Origin: Candidatus Mediterraneibacter pullistercoris
GTDB taxonomy: Bacteria; Bacillota; Clostridia; Lachnospirales; Lachnospiraceae
NCBI GenBank assembly: GCA_019116885.1
Contig: DXAU01000030.1
Coordinates: 1-64,000 of the forward strand
Reading direction: 5' to 3'
DNA length: 64,000 nt
This document shows, piece by piece, positions 41,046-49,071 of this stretch. The notes under the pieces were generated by a model. That model saw only the letters and a program-made list of their open reading frames with translations, was not told where the DNA came from and ran no database searches. The position numbers and the translations under genes are program-made. Within the stretch, counting starts at the first letter, position 1. Each line of letters opens with the position of its first letter.

Positions 41046-42578
41046 TCACTCCTCTTTCAGACGCTTTTCGATCGCGTCTGTTACCGTCTTCAGCACTTTC
41101 ACACGCGCATAGTACTTACTGTTCCCCTCGACGACAACCCACGGAGCATAATCCGTCGAAGTACGCATCAGCATCTCATTCACCGCATCCTCATACAGGT
41201 TCCACTTTTCGCGGTTCCTCCAGTCCTCGTCCGTGATTTTCCACTGTTTCTCAGGGTTCTCCTGCCTCTCCTTAAACCTTCTCTCCTGCTCGTCTTTATC
41301 GATATGCATCCAGAATTTGATGACGATAGCACCTGCATCATACAAATCTTTCTCCATATCATTGATCTCCCTGTAGGCTCTCTTCCATTCTTCTGTCGTG
41401 CAGAACCCTTCAATCCGTTCTACCATCACTCGCCCGTACCAGGTGCGGTCAAAGATTGCCACATGCCCGTCTTTTGGCATTGCCCGCCAGAATCTCCACA
41501 GATAATGATGTGCTTTCTCAATATCATTCGGCGATGCTGTCGGATTCACCACATACCCTCTGGGATCCATCTTTTCCGTCAGTCTCTTGATGGCGCCTCC
41601 TTTTCCTCCGGCATCCCAGCCTTCAAATCCCAGAACCACCGGAATCCTTCTCCGGTACAGTTCTCCATGAAGTTTCTCCATCTTCTTCTGGAGTTTCTCC
41701 AGTTTTTCCCTGTACTCTTCCCTTGAATAATTCAGGCTCAGGTCTGCCTTTGACAAGATCGATACCTGAAGTTCTTTCATCTGCGCATCCGCCTCGCCCG
41801 CAATCTCCCTGATCTCATTTCCAGCGCTGTCTTCCGGCGTCTGCGCACGTTCATCCTTCTGCTGCTTCACCCTTTCTATATGGTCCGCCATCGCCTTGAT
41901 GACTGCCGTATAAATCTTGACTGTAGCGAACCTGCGGTCCATCGCCTCTATGATTGTCCACGGAGCATACTCCGTATCCGTCTCAAAAAGCATGTCCTCC
42001 ATCATTGCCGCATACTCTTCATACCGGGCGTTTCTCTCCCGGTCGCCCTGGCTGACGCGCCACGCCGTCTCTTTGTTCTTTGCAAGTTTATCAAATCTCT
42101 TTTTCTGTTCTTTCTTGTCAATATCAAGAAACAATTTGATGATAAGGTCGCCGTCTTCCGCAAGCTGCTGTTCAAATGAATTGATGGAGTGGAACGCTGC
42201 CTGAAGTTCCTTGGTTTTCGTACGTTTTTCAAACCGGTCTATGAGCACTTTCCTGTACCAGCTTCCGTCAAAAATCGCGATTCTTCCCCACGCCGGCGTC
42301 TTTGTCCAGAATCTCCACATGAACGGATGCATCCGCTCCTCCTCAGTTTCATTTTTGACCGGATGCACTTCAAACCCACGCGGATCCATGCTCTGTATCA
42401 GATGGCTGATCTGAAGCCCTTTCCCCGCGGCGCCAAAGCCTTCAAATACAATCAGAACCGGGATGCCCATCGCCTTACACTCCCTCTGCAGCCTTCCCAG
42501 CTTCGCCTCCAGCTCAGGCATCTTTTTCTTATACTCTTCTTTAGAAATGTTTTTTGTAAGATCCACTTTTTCCAACAT
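41046..42578 (-). CDS. Tandem PPK2-domain protein (polyphosphate:AMP phosphotransferase type)
   Basis: Two PPK2 modules: FEGFGAAGKGLQISHLIQSMDPRGFEV...FDGSWYRKVLIDR and FEGWDAGGKGGAIKRLTEKMDPRGYVV...FDRTWYGRVMVER. Confidence 0.9.
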   Translation of the reverse strand: MLEKVDLTKNISKEEYKKKMPELEAKLGRLQRECKAMGIPVLIVFEGFGAAGKGLQISHLIQSMDPRGFEVHPVKNETEEERMHPFMWRFWTKTPAWGRIAIFDGSWYRKVLIDRFEKRTKTKELQAAFHSINSFEQQLAEDGDLIIKLFLDIDKKEQKKRFDKLAKNKETAWRVSQGDRERNARYEEYAAMMEDMLFETDTEYAPWTIIEAMDRRFATVKIYTAVIKAMADHIERVKQQKDERAQTPEDSAGNEIREIAGEADAQMKELQVSILSKADLSLNYSREEYREKLEKLQKKMEKLHGELYRRRIPVVLGFEGWDAGGKGGAIKRLTEKMDPRGYVVNPTASPNDIEKAHHYLWRFWRAMPKDGHVAIFDRTWYGRVMVERIEGFCTTEEWKRAYREINDMEKDLYDAGAIVIKFWMHIDKDEQERRFKERQENPEKQWKITDEDWRNREKWNLYEDAVNEMLMRTSTDYAPWVVVEGNSKYYARVKVLKTVTDAIEKRLKEE

Positions 42579-42713
42579 ATTGCTTCCTCCATCTCTCTTA
42601 TTCTGATATTATTGACGTCTTTCCCTAAATTATTGTAATTATATCATATAATAAAGAAAAAAAGAAAAAATCCGCATAAGATTCTTTCTTTTCATACCTT
42701 TTGTCTTATTTTA

Positions 42714-43058
42714 TTATCTGTCATGCTGCTGTTCCTGAAGCTGTCCCATAAGCCTGCTGATCAATTCCTGATTCGTCCGGTTCAGCCTGCTGTAAGCGCG
42801 GATAAAATCCATCTTCTGTCCTATATTTTTTTCAATCTCGATTCTGTATTCCTCTGTCATTCTTGAGTCAGACAGCTTCAATATGTAATCAGCCGATACG
42901 CGGAACAGTCTGGAAAGATCTTTCAATATATCTGCCGGAAGAGAATTTTCTCCGTTTTCAATCCGGCTTATCGTCTGCTGGGAGACATTCAGCATGCCGG
43001 CTAGATCTTCCTGTCTGAGCCCTCTTTCGTGTCGCAGTTCTCTGATCCGGTTATCCAA
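42714..43058 (-). CDS. XRE-family HTH regulator
   Basis: RELRHERGLRQEDLAGMLNVSQQTISRIENGENSLPADILKDLSRLF. Confidence 0.92.
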   Translation of the reverse strand: MDNRIRELRHERGLRQEDLAGMLNVSQQTISRIENGENSLPADILKDLSRLFRVSADYILKLSDSRMTEEYRIEIEKNIGQKMDFIRAYSRLNRTNQELISRLMGQLQEQQHDR

Positions 43059-43126
43059 AGTATCTCATCACACCCTTTAGTATTTTACATTTATTGTATC
43101 TGATAAAACCGGATGTAATATCCAAA

Positions 43127-43143
43127 TGCAATGTATCGTTGCA
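43127..43143. promoter_or_regulatory. Candidate XRE operator TGCAATGTATCGTTGCA
   Basis: TGCAA..TTGCA dyad centred between divergent XRE genes; flanked by ATATCC/GGATAT. Confidence 0.4.
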
Positions 43144-43210
43144 CTCATATTTCGGATATCAGGATACTCATACTACAAATAGTGATAAAATGATTTCAGG
43201 GGAGAGCAGG

Positions 43211-43465
43211 ATGAGGATTCAGATGAAAGAGCGAATAGAAAACATCATTGGAGAAAATATACGCACCTTGCGGAAACAACAGGAAATCAAGCAGACAACG
43301 CTTGCTGACGAACTCAACATCCGCCGTCAGTCCGTATCTGCGTACGAGCGCGGCGTCACTCTGCCCGATATCTATGTGCTGATACGGATCGCCGATTATT
43401 TCGGGATCTCACTGGATGAACTCACCGGACGTTCCGAAACGCCTGCAGACAGGGAAGACGCTTAA
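43211..43465 (+). CDS. XRE-family HTH regulator
   Basis: TLRKQQEIKQTTLADELNIRRQSVSAYERGVTLPDIYVLIRIADYF; ATG 43211 preceded by GGGGAGAGCAGG. Confidence 0.88.
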   Translation: MRIQMKERIENIIGENIRTLRKQQEIKQTTLADELNIRRQSVSAYERGVTLPDIYVLIRIADYFGISLDELTGRSETPADREDA

Positions 43466-43479
43466 GTCTGACGGCTGAC

Positions 43480-43545
43480 ACAAAAAAGAGGATGCTCAGG
43501 GCATCCTTTTTTCTTACTGCTTTGAGTCCGGCGTTATACGCCGGC
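43480..43545 (+). terminator. Two tandem terminator hairpins
   Basis: AGGATGCTCAGGGCATCCTTTTTT and CCGGCGTTATACGCCGGCTTTTTATT. Confidence 0.8.
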
Positions 43546-43548
43546 TTT

Positions 43549-44268
43549 TTATTCTTTCGTCCATCTGTGGACGGTATCTGTTTCTGGAATTGACAGCTCC
43601 ATCTGTGTGGCATCCTCATTCAGAGTATATCCGTACTCAAGAGAGCCGCCGTCTACCGCAATTCGGAAGAACAACCCTCCCGCCTCGTCTGCGACCACGC
43701 TGTATGTTCCTTCTGTACTGCTGTCGGAACTCTTAATCGTCACTTTGTTGTCTTCGTCAAAGATATAGCTGTTCCCGCTCTTATCCGACCATTCCCCGAC
43801 AATGCCGGCTGCCCGCTCGTCAGTGATATCCAGAAATTCCAGATCTGCAGGCAGGAATCTCAAATCTTCTCCTCCATCTAAAGATGCCAGGTCTATGCCA
43901 TATCCCGTCCTGTCAGTTGAAAGTGCATAGAGCGCTTCCTGATTCGTATCATCCATAGTAATAAGCAGCGTAATATTCTTCTCATCGTCAAAACCGCACT
44001 CAAATGTAAATGGACTGCCATCTTTTGTTCCTGTGCCGTCCTCTTTCAGCACATAGATCTCTTCTGTACCGTCCACCCGCCATGTATCAGAGACGGCTTT
44101 TGTCACGGATTCACTCGGCAGGCTGACATTGCTCCCGAGAGACTCTTTTGCCTCGTTTGCAAACTCGTCCACCTCTCCGGTCATAGATTCTCCTGCCTTT
44201 TTCTCCTGACTGCAGCCTGCCAGACAACACACTGCCGCAAGAGCTATTAATACTATTTTTTTTCTCAT
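43549..44268 (-). CDS. Putative lipoprotein of unknown function
   Basis: Signal peptide with lipobox MRKKIVLIALAAVCCLAGCSQ; two similar beta-rich halves. Confidence 0.8.
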   Translation of the reverse strand: MRKKIVLIALAAVCCLAGCSQEKKAGESMTGEVDEFANEAKESLGSNVSLPSESVTKAVSDTWRVDGTEEIYVLKEDGTGTKDGSPFTFECGFDDEKNITLLITMDDTNQEALYALSTDRTGYGIDLASLDGGEDLRFLPADLEFLDITDERAAGIVGEWSDKSGNSYIFDEDNKVTIKSSDSSTEGTYSVVADEAGGLFFRIAVDGGSLEYGYTLNEDATQMELSIPETDTVHRWTKE

Positions 44269-44298
44269 GATACCGCATCTCCAAATCTCTGTATAATT

Positions 44299-44332
44299 TT
44301 AACAAGCTCTACCCGTATGGGCAGAGCTTGCT
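44299..44332 (-). terminator. Terminator downstream of tRNA-Leu
   Basis: Minus strand AAGCTCTGCCC-ATAC-GGGTAGAGCTT then GTTAAAATT. Confidence 0.75.
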
Positions 44333-44338
44333 TTCACT

Positions 44339-44421
44339 GCGGAAGATGGGACTTGAACCCACACGACACGAATGTCACAAGATCCTTAGTCTTGCTCGTC
44401 TGCCAGTTCCGACACTTCCGC
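44339..44421 (-). tRNA. tRNA-Leu, anticodon AAG
   Basis: GCGGAAG/CTTCCGC acceptor; anticodon arm CAAGA-CTAAGGA-TCTTG; long variable arm; T-arm GTGGG-TTCAAGT-CCCAT; no encoded CCA. Confidence 0.93.
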
Positions 44422-44471
44422 ATTCCATATGTTCTGTGATCCTCTGCCGTTTGGCGCTGACCACAAATGAT

Positions 44472-44500
44472 ATATTACTATGGCCTGCAGGAAATGTCAA
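44472..44500 (-). promoter_or_regulatory. Promoter of tRNA-Leu (TTGACA-17-TAATAT)
   Basis: Hexamers at 44495-44500 and 44472-44477. Confidence 0.7.
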
Positions 44501-44542
44501 CAGTTTTTTATACAATTTTGAAAATTATAGATCAGGCTCACC

Positions 44543-45928
44543 TTACGCCATGTTCTCCGGAATCTTCGGGAGACCGTTAAATCCAGCCTGCAGTTCTTCG
44601 TCCGTTGGGATGTAGTCCGACATCTCGCCGTTATTATACTTCTCGTATGCAACCATATCAAAATATCCGGTTCCGGTAAGTCCGAACAGGATCGTCTTCT
44701 CCTCCCCTGTCTCCTTACACTTCAGTGCCTCGTCTATGGCCGCTCTGATTGCATGACTGCTCTCCGGTGCCGGCAGTATTCCTTCCACTCGTGCAAACTG
44801 CTCTGCCGCCTCAAAGACAGCCGTCTGCTCAACGGAACGGGCCTCCATGTAACCGTCTTCATAAAGCTGTGAGAGCACGGAACTCATACCGTGATATCTG
44901 AGTCCGCCCGCGTGGTTTGCCGACGGGATGAAGCCACTCCCAAGCGTATACATCTTCGCCAGCGGGCACACCATTCCTGTATCACAGAAATCATAGGCGT
45001 ATACGCCTCTTGTCAGGCTCGGGCAGGATGCCGGCTCCACCGCAATGAATTTATAGTCTGCCTCTCCTCTTAATTTCTCGCCCATGAATGGAGAGATCAG
45101 TCCGCCGAGGTTCGATCCGCCGCCTGCACACCCGATGATGATATCCGGCCGGATGCCGTATTTATCCATAGCCGTCTTTGTCTCAACACCGATCACCGAC
45201 TGATGCAGGAGCACCTGGTTAAGAACGCTTCCAAGTACATATCTGTATCCTTCGGTATGCGTCGCCACCTCGACCGCCTCAGAAATCGCGCATCCCAGGC
45301 TGCCTGTCGTCCCTGGATGCTCTGCTAATATCTTTCTCCCGACTTCCGTCGTCTCAGACGGCGACGGAGTCACGCTCGCCCCGTAAGTTCTCATCACTTC
45401 ACGGCGGAACGGCTTCTGCTCATAAGAGCATTTTACCATGAAGACTTTACAGTCCAGATCAAGATACGCGCACGCCATGGAAAGGGCGGTTCCCCACTGT
45501 CCTGCTCCGGTCTCTGTAGTGACGCCTTTAAGTCCCTGATCCTTAGCATAATACGCCTGGGCAATTGCAGAGTTCAGTTTATGGCTTCCGCTTGTATTGT
45601 TTCCTTCAAATTTGTAATAGATCTTCGCGGGAGTCTGAAGCTTCTCCTCAAGGCAGTACGCCCTCACAAGCGGTGACGGACGGTACATCTTATAGAAATC
45701 ACGGATCTTCTTCGGAATTTCTATATAACGGTTGTCATTGTCCAGCTCCTGTTTCACCAGTTCCTCGCAGAATACGGCGCTTAATTCCTCTGCAGTCATC
45801 GGTTTAAGTGTCCCCGGATTTAAGAGCGGTGCAGGTTTGTTTTTCATATCTGCACGGACATTGTACCATTCTTTTGGCATTTCGCTCTCTTCCAGATAAA
45901 TTTTGTAAGGAATCGTCTTTTCACTCAT
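44543..45928 (-). CDS. TrpB-like pyridoxal-phosphate enzyme (TrpB2-type tryptophan synthase beta)
   Basis: MSEKTIPYKIYLEESEMPKEWYNV; RPSPLVRAYCLEEKL; KFEGNNTSGSHKLNSAIAQAYYAKDQG; ETGAGQWGTALS; GCAGGGSNLGG. Confidence 0.92.
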   Translation of the reverse strand: MSEKTIPYKIYLEESEMPKEWYNVRADMKNKPAPLLNPGTLKPMTAEELSAVFCEELVKQELDNDNRYIEIPKKIRDFYKMYRPSPLVRAYCLEEKLQTPAKIYYKFEGNNTSGSHKLNSAIAQAYYAKDQGLKGVTTETGAGQWGTALSMACAYLDLDCKVFMVKCSYEQKPFRREVMRTYGASVTPSPSETTEVGRKILAEHPGTTGSLGCAISEAVEVATHTEGYRYVLGSVLNQVLLHQSVIGVETKTAMDKYGIRPDIIIGCAGGGSNLGGLISPFMGEKLRGEADYKFIAVEPASCPSLTRGVYAYDFCDTGMVCPLAKMYTLGSGFIPSANHAGGLRYHGMSSVLSQLYEDGYMEARSVEQTAVFEAAEQFARVEGILPAPESSHAIRAAIDEALKCKETGEEKTILFGLTGTGYFDMVAYEKYNNGEMSDYIPTDEELQAGFNGLPKIPENMA

Positions 45929-45993
45929 CTTTTCTTCTCCTTTCATTCTTCCCGGGACTCGAAGCTTTCCCAATCGAATTTCCAGTCAACGAC

Positions 45994-46298
45994 AAAAAAG
46001 CTCTCGTCCCATACAACTGATACATTGCAGGGACAAGAGCTGCTGTTTCTTCGCGCTCCTGCGGTGCCACCCGGCTTGATGCGCACTGCGCACCCACTCA
46101 TGCATACTAACATATGCTTCTTTTTTTAACGAAGTTTATTCTCCGTCTCACCTACCCCGTCCGCACTGCAGTAAATAATGCGTCCGTTTTCAGCTCGCCC
46201 TCAGAAGCCCATTCACTCCATGTCCATATACTGCGCTCTCACCGCCCGCAGCTCTCTGGGATACTTTCATGAAATTACTTACTCTTCCTCGCTGGTTT
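45994..46298 (-). promoter_or_regulatory. T-box leader upstream of TrpB-like gene, specifier apparently UGG (Trp)
   Basis: T-box GGGTGGCACCGCAGG (46058-46072), terminator AGCTCTTGTCCC...GGGACGAGAGCTTTTTT (45994-46041), Stem I AGAGAG region, specifier-like GAA-TGG-GCTTCTGA (TGG at 46209-46211). Confidence 0.92.
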
Positions 46299-46304
46299 AA
46301 AATG

Positions 46305-46333
46305 ACTTTATCATGCTATTGGGGAATTGTCAA
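46305..46333 (-). promoter_or_regulatory. Promoter of T-box transcript (TTGACA-17-TAAAGT)
   Basis: Hexamers at 46328-46333 and 46305-46310. Confidence 0.65.
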
Positions 46334-46354
46334 TGCTTTTTTGAAAGACGGCTT

Positions 46355-47374
46355 TCAATGTCTGCAATTCACTTTTTCCGCGAAGCACATAAAGTCTTTA
46401 AGTTCTATGAACCGACCGTCGTCAAGTACCGCTCTTCCGCTCATGCGCCCGAACACCTGGCGCTCGTCGGAAGAAACAATCAGCGCAGACATTGAAGAAA
46501 CCCGGTTCAGAACCGGCTCAAACTCCATCTCAAAACGTCCGTCCGAGGATGTAAATGTCCACTTCTTCCGGTCGTCTGTTTCAGGAGCATGGAAAGCCAC
46601 ATCGCCAAGTTTGTGCCCCACACCGTCATAGAACAGTATATTCTCAGTAGCTGCCGAAGTATTCCCGAAACCGCAGCCGATATTAAAACCGAACGGTTTT
46701 CCGCCCACCGTCCCGTTTCCGGAACTCCAGTACCATGTACCTGCATAAGGCCATACTCCCCGTCCCCAGTCGAGCGTTCCGTAATCTTTTGCAGGATCAA
46801 ACCAGTATGTCACATCGTCAAATGCCATATATCCCTCGGCGGGCATGCAGTTTATCTTTTGATGATAGCAGAATGTCCTTTTTCCTTTCCACGGCACCGC
46901 AGTTACGATCGTGTCCATCTCCGGCTGTTCCAGAGTGACCTCACAGCAGAAAGGCTTTCCTTTCCAGAAATCTTTCATATCACAGGAAATCCGGCGTCTG
47001 CCCTCATCCACCCTGTACTCCAGACGCAGCTTCTTATCCCTATAGACCACATCGCCCTGGCCGGAAGACGCCGGCATATGCATCCTGCCCATCGGCACCG
47101 GAGTAAGGATCTGCTCTGTGTGCTCCCACTTTTCTTTAAAATTCAGCAGAGATACGCTCTGCAGACCAAAATATCCATTATCAGACAGCGTAAAAGCAGC
47201 TCCAAAATCTTCGTTCATTACCAGATAGCGATCCCGCTCTTTGATCCGGAATTTCGGCGAATGGATCTGATTTCTGTCATACTTCCATACCTGTCTGCGC
47301 GCCCATCCCGGTTCCCTTATCCTCCCATCTGCATCAAGCAGCGGCTGTTCCTTCGTAACTTCATGCTGTCTCAA
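46355..47374 (-). CDS. DUF2804 domain-containing protein
   Basis: 339 aa; DWGRGVWPYAGTWYWSSGNGTVGGKPFGFNIGCGFGNTSAATEN typical of DUF2804. Confidence 0.85.
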   Translation of the reverse strand: MRQHEVTKEQPLLDADGRIREPGWARRQVWKYDRNQIHSPKFRIKERDRYLVMNEDFGAAFTLSDNGYFGLQSVSLLNFKEKWEHTEQILTPVPMGRMHMPASSGQGDVVYRDKKLRLEYRVDEGRRRISCDMKDFWKGKPFCCEVTLEQPEMDTIVTAVPWKGKRTFCYHQKINCMPAEGYMAFDDVTYWFDPAKDYGTLDWGRGVWPYAGTWYWSSGNGTVGGKPFGFNIGCGFGNTSAATENILFYDGVGHKLGDVAFHAPETDDRKKWTFTSSDGRFEMEFEPVLNRVSSMSALIVSSDERQVFGRMSGRAVLDDGRFIELKDFMCFAEKVNCRH

Positions 47375-47399
47375 AAGCTGTCACTCCTCTCTGCACATT

Positions 47400-47450
47400 C
47401 TTCTGCCCGGATAAAAGAAGAACCCGAATCCCAAAAGGGACCGGGCTTCT
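47400..47450 (-). terminator. Terminator after rplT
   Basis: Minus strand GAAGCCCGGTCCCTTTTGGGATTCGGGTTCTTCTTTT. Confidence 0.7.
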
Positions 47451-47462
47451 GTACTCATTCTA

Positions 47463-47819
47463 CTACGCAACTTTCTCTTTTGCAAGCGCCGCAAGTGTCG
47501 CGAATCCTTCTTTATCATTTACGGCCAGCTCTGCCAGCATCTTCCGGTTCATATCAACGTTTGCCAGCTTCAGGCCATGCATGAATCTGCTGTATGACAG
47601 ACCGTTCATTCTTGCCGCCGCATTTATACGCGCAATCCAGAGCTGTCTCATCTGACGTTTGCGCTGCTTTCTTCCGGCATATGCGGATGTAAGCGCCCGC
47701 ATGACAGACTGCTTTGCCACTCTGTACTGTTTGGAACGGGCTCCTCTGTATCCTTTTGCCAGTTTCAGTGTTCTGTTATGTTTCTTCTTAGCGTTCATTC
47801 CGCCTTTGATCCTTGCCAT
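47463..47819 (-). CDS. rplT: 50S ribosomal protein L20
   Basis: [38 protein letters not shown]. Confidence 0.98.
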   Translation of the reverse strand: MARIKGGMNAKKKHNRTLKLAKGYRGARSKQYRVAKQSVMRALTSAYAGRKQRKRQMRQLWIARINAAARMNGLSYSRFMHGLKLANVDMNRKMLAELAVNDKEGFATLAALAKEKVA

Positions 47820-47891
47820 TTCCTAATCCTCCTATCATCAAAAACAAGTTGATTCGTAATCGTCCAGACATTCCTGCCATTCCCGCGCTGT

Positions 47892-48089
47892 TTACAGGTA
47901 TGGCAGAACTTTCTTCATGCTCTTCACATTTGTTGCATCTGTGATCGTTGACTGTCTGAGATTTCTTTTTCTCTTTGTTGATTTCTTTGTTAAGATATGG
48001 CTCTTGTAAGCTTTATTTCTTTTCAGTTTTCCTGTACCTGTCTTTTTGAAACGCTTTGCTGCCGCTCTATTTGTTTTGATCTTTGGCAT
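47892..48089 (-). CDS. rpmI: 50S ribosomal protein L35
   Basis: [46 protein letters not shown]. Confidence 0.98.
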   Translation of the reverse strand: MPKIKTNRAAAKRFKKTGTGKLKRNKAYKSHILTKKSTKRKRNLRQSTITDATNVKSMKKVLPYL

Positions 48090-48145
48090 GATAATTTCCT
48101 CCTTTATTGTGCTGCCTTGCCGGATATCCATCCCGGGCATACTTC

Positions 48146-48640
48146 TTAACGCTTTTCAGTTAAAACCATGCTCATAGCTCTTCCTTCCATCTTGGCCGGC
48201 TTCTCAACGACTGCGATATCAGAAAGGCTTTCAGCGAAATCATCAAGGATATGTCTGCTCTGCTGAACATGCGCCATCTCCCTGCCGCGAAAACGAAGCG
48301 TCACCTTTACCTTGTTTCCTTTTGACAGGAACTTTCTGGCATTGTTCATCTTCGTGTTCAGGTCGTTGGTGTCGATATTCGGCGAAAGACGCACTTCCTT
48401 GATCTCAACTGTCTTCTGTTTCTTTCTCGCCTCTTTCTCTCTTCTCGTCTGCTCATACTTATACTTTCCGTAATCGATGATCTTGCAGACCGGCGGTTTG
48501 GCCGCAGGTGCGATCTTCACCAGGTCAAGTTCCGCCTCCTGAGCGATCTTCATTGCCTCACGGGCCGACATGATGCCTAACTGCTCTCCATTCTCGCTGA
48601 TCAGACGGATCTCACGGTCTCTGATCTGCTCGTTAATCAT
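48146..48640 (-). CDS. infC: Translation initiation factor IF-3
   Basis: [23 protein letters not shown]; start may be non-ATG or upstream. Confidence 0.97.
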   Translation of the reverse strand: MINEQIRDREIRLISENGEQLGIMSAREAMKIAQEAELDLVKIAPAAKPPVCKIIDYGKYKYEQTRREKEARKKQKTVEIKEVRLSPNIDTNDLNTKMNNARKFLSKGNKVKVTLRFRGREMAHVQQSRHILDDFAESLSDIAVVEKPAKMEGRAMSMVLTEKR

Positions 48641-48689
48641 TAAATCGCTAATGGTCGTATACCTCCGTCAAATGAATTCCTTTAGGTTC

Positions 48690-48850
48690 TTATGCGAAAA
48701 CACAAAAAAACGAGTGAATATCATATCCACCCGACGATCAACCATACAGTCCCGCCATAACGGAAACCGCTGTATCAATATCAGACCAATAGTCACCCGA
48801 TTGTGCTATGGTGAGAGTGGATACTCTACTTTGTTTTTTGCTTCACGCAG
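48690..48850 (-). promoter_or_regulatory. infC-rpmI-rplT attenuator leader (L20-leader-like)
   Basis: Terminator GTGGATATGATATTCAC + T7 versus upstream AGTATCCACTCT; TATCCAC/GTGGATA mutually exclusive pairing. Confidence 0.65.
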
Positions 48851-48855
48851 GATGT

Positions 48856-48884
48856 AATATAACATATCCATTCCCTCTTGTCAA
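48856..48884 (-). promoter_or_regulatory. Promoter of infC operon (TTGACA-17-TATATT)
   Basis: Hexamers at 48879-48884 and 48856-48861. Confidence 0.75.
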
Positions 48885-48948
48885 TATTTCCAATCCATTT
48901 TTTATCTCTGAATCAGAAACATCTTGCTCTTCCGGATGCCTCTTCCAA

Positions 48949-49043
48949 AAGGAACCGGCTTTGCGTTCCTTGCACAATGCGTCTTACGCGCATTTCAGCT
49001 TAGACCGATTGTACCTGGCCGGGTCAATCTGAAGCCTAAGCTG
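48949..49043. ncRNA. Unassigned three-hairpin structured intergenic element
   Basis: Perfect inverted repeats CAGCTTAG/CTAAGCTG with nested GATTG/CAATC and ACC/GGT; AATGCG/CGCATT; AAGGAAC/GTTCCTT. Confidence 0.4.
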
Positions 49044-49071
49044 ATCCGCTTATTTTTTATCTGATTTTTGT

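Noticed and set aside
46589-47584. 331 aa + strand ORF opposite DUF2804 and rplT
   Set aside because: Antisense artefact; overlaps two supported minus-strand genes and a terminator.
48949-48971. ACGCAAAGCC on the minus strand resembling part of a c-di-GMP-I riboswitch
   Set aside because: The surrounding P1/P2/P3 architecture of GEMM-I is not present; treated as coincidence.
48808-49032. 74 aa + ORF in the infC-sulfatase intergenic region
   Set aside because: Overlaps the infC promoter and structured element; no clear SD or family.
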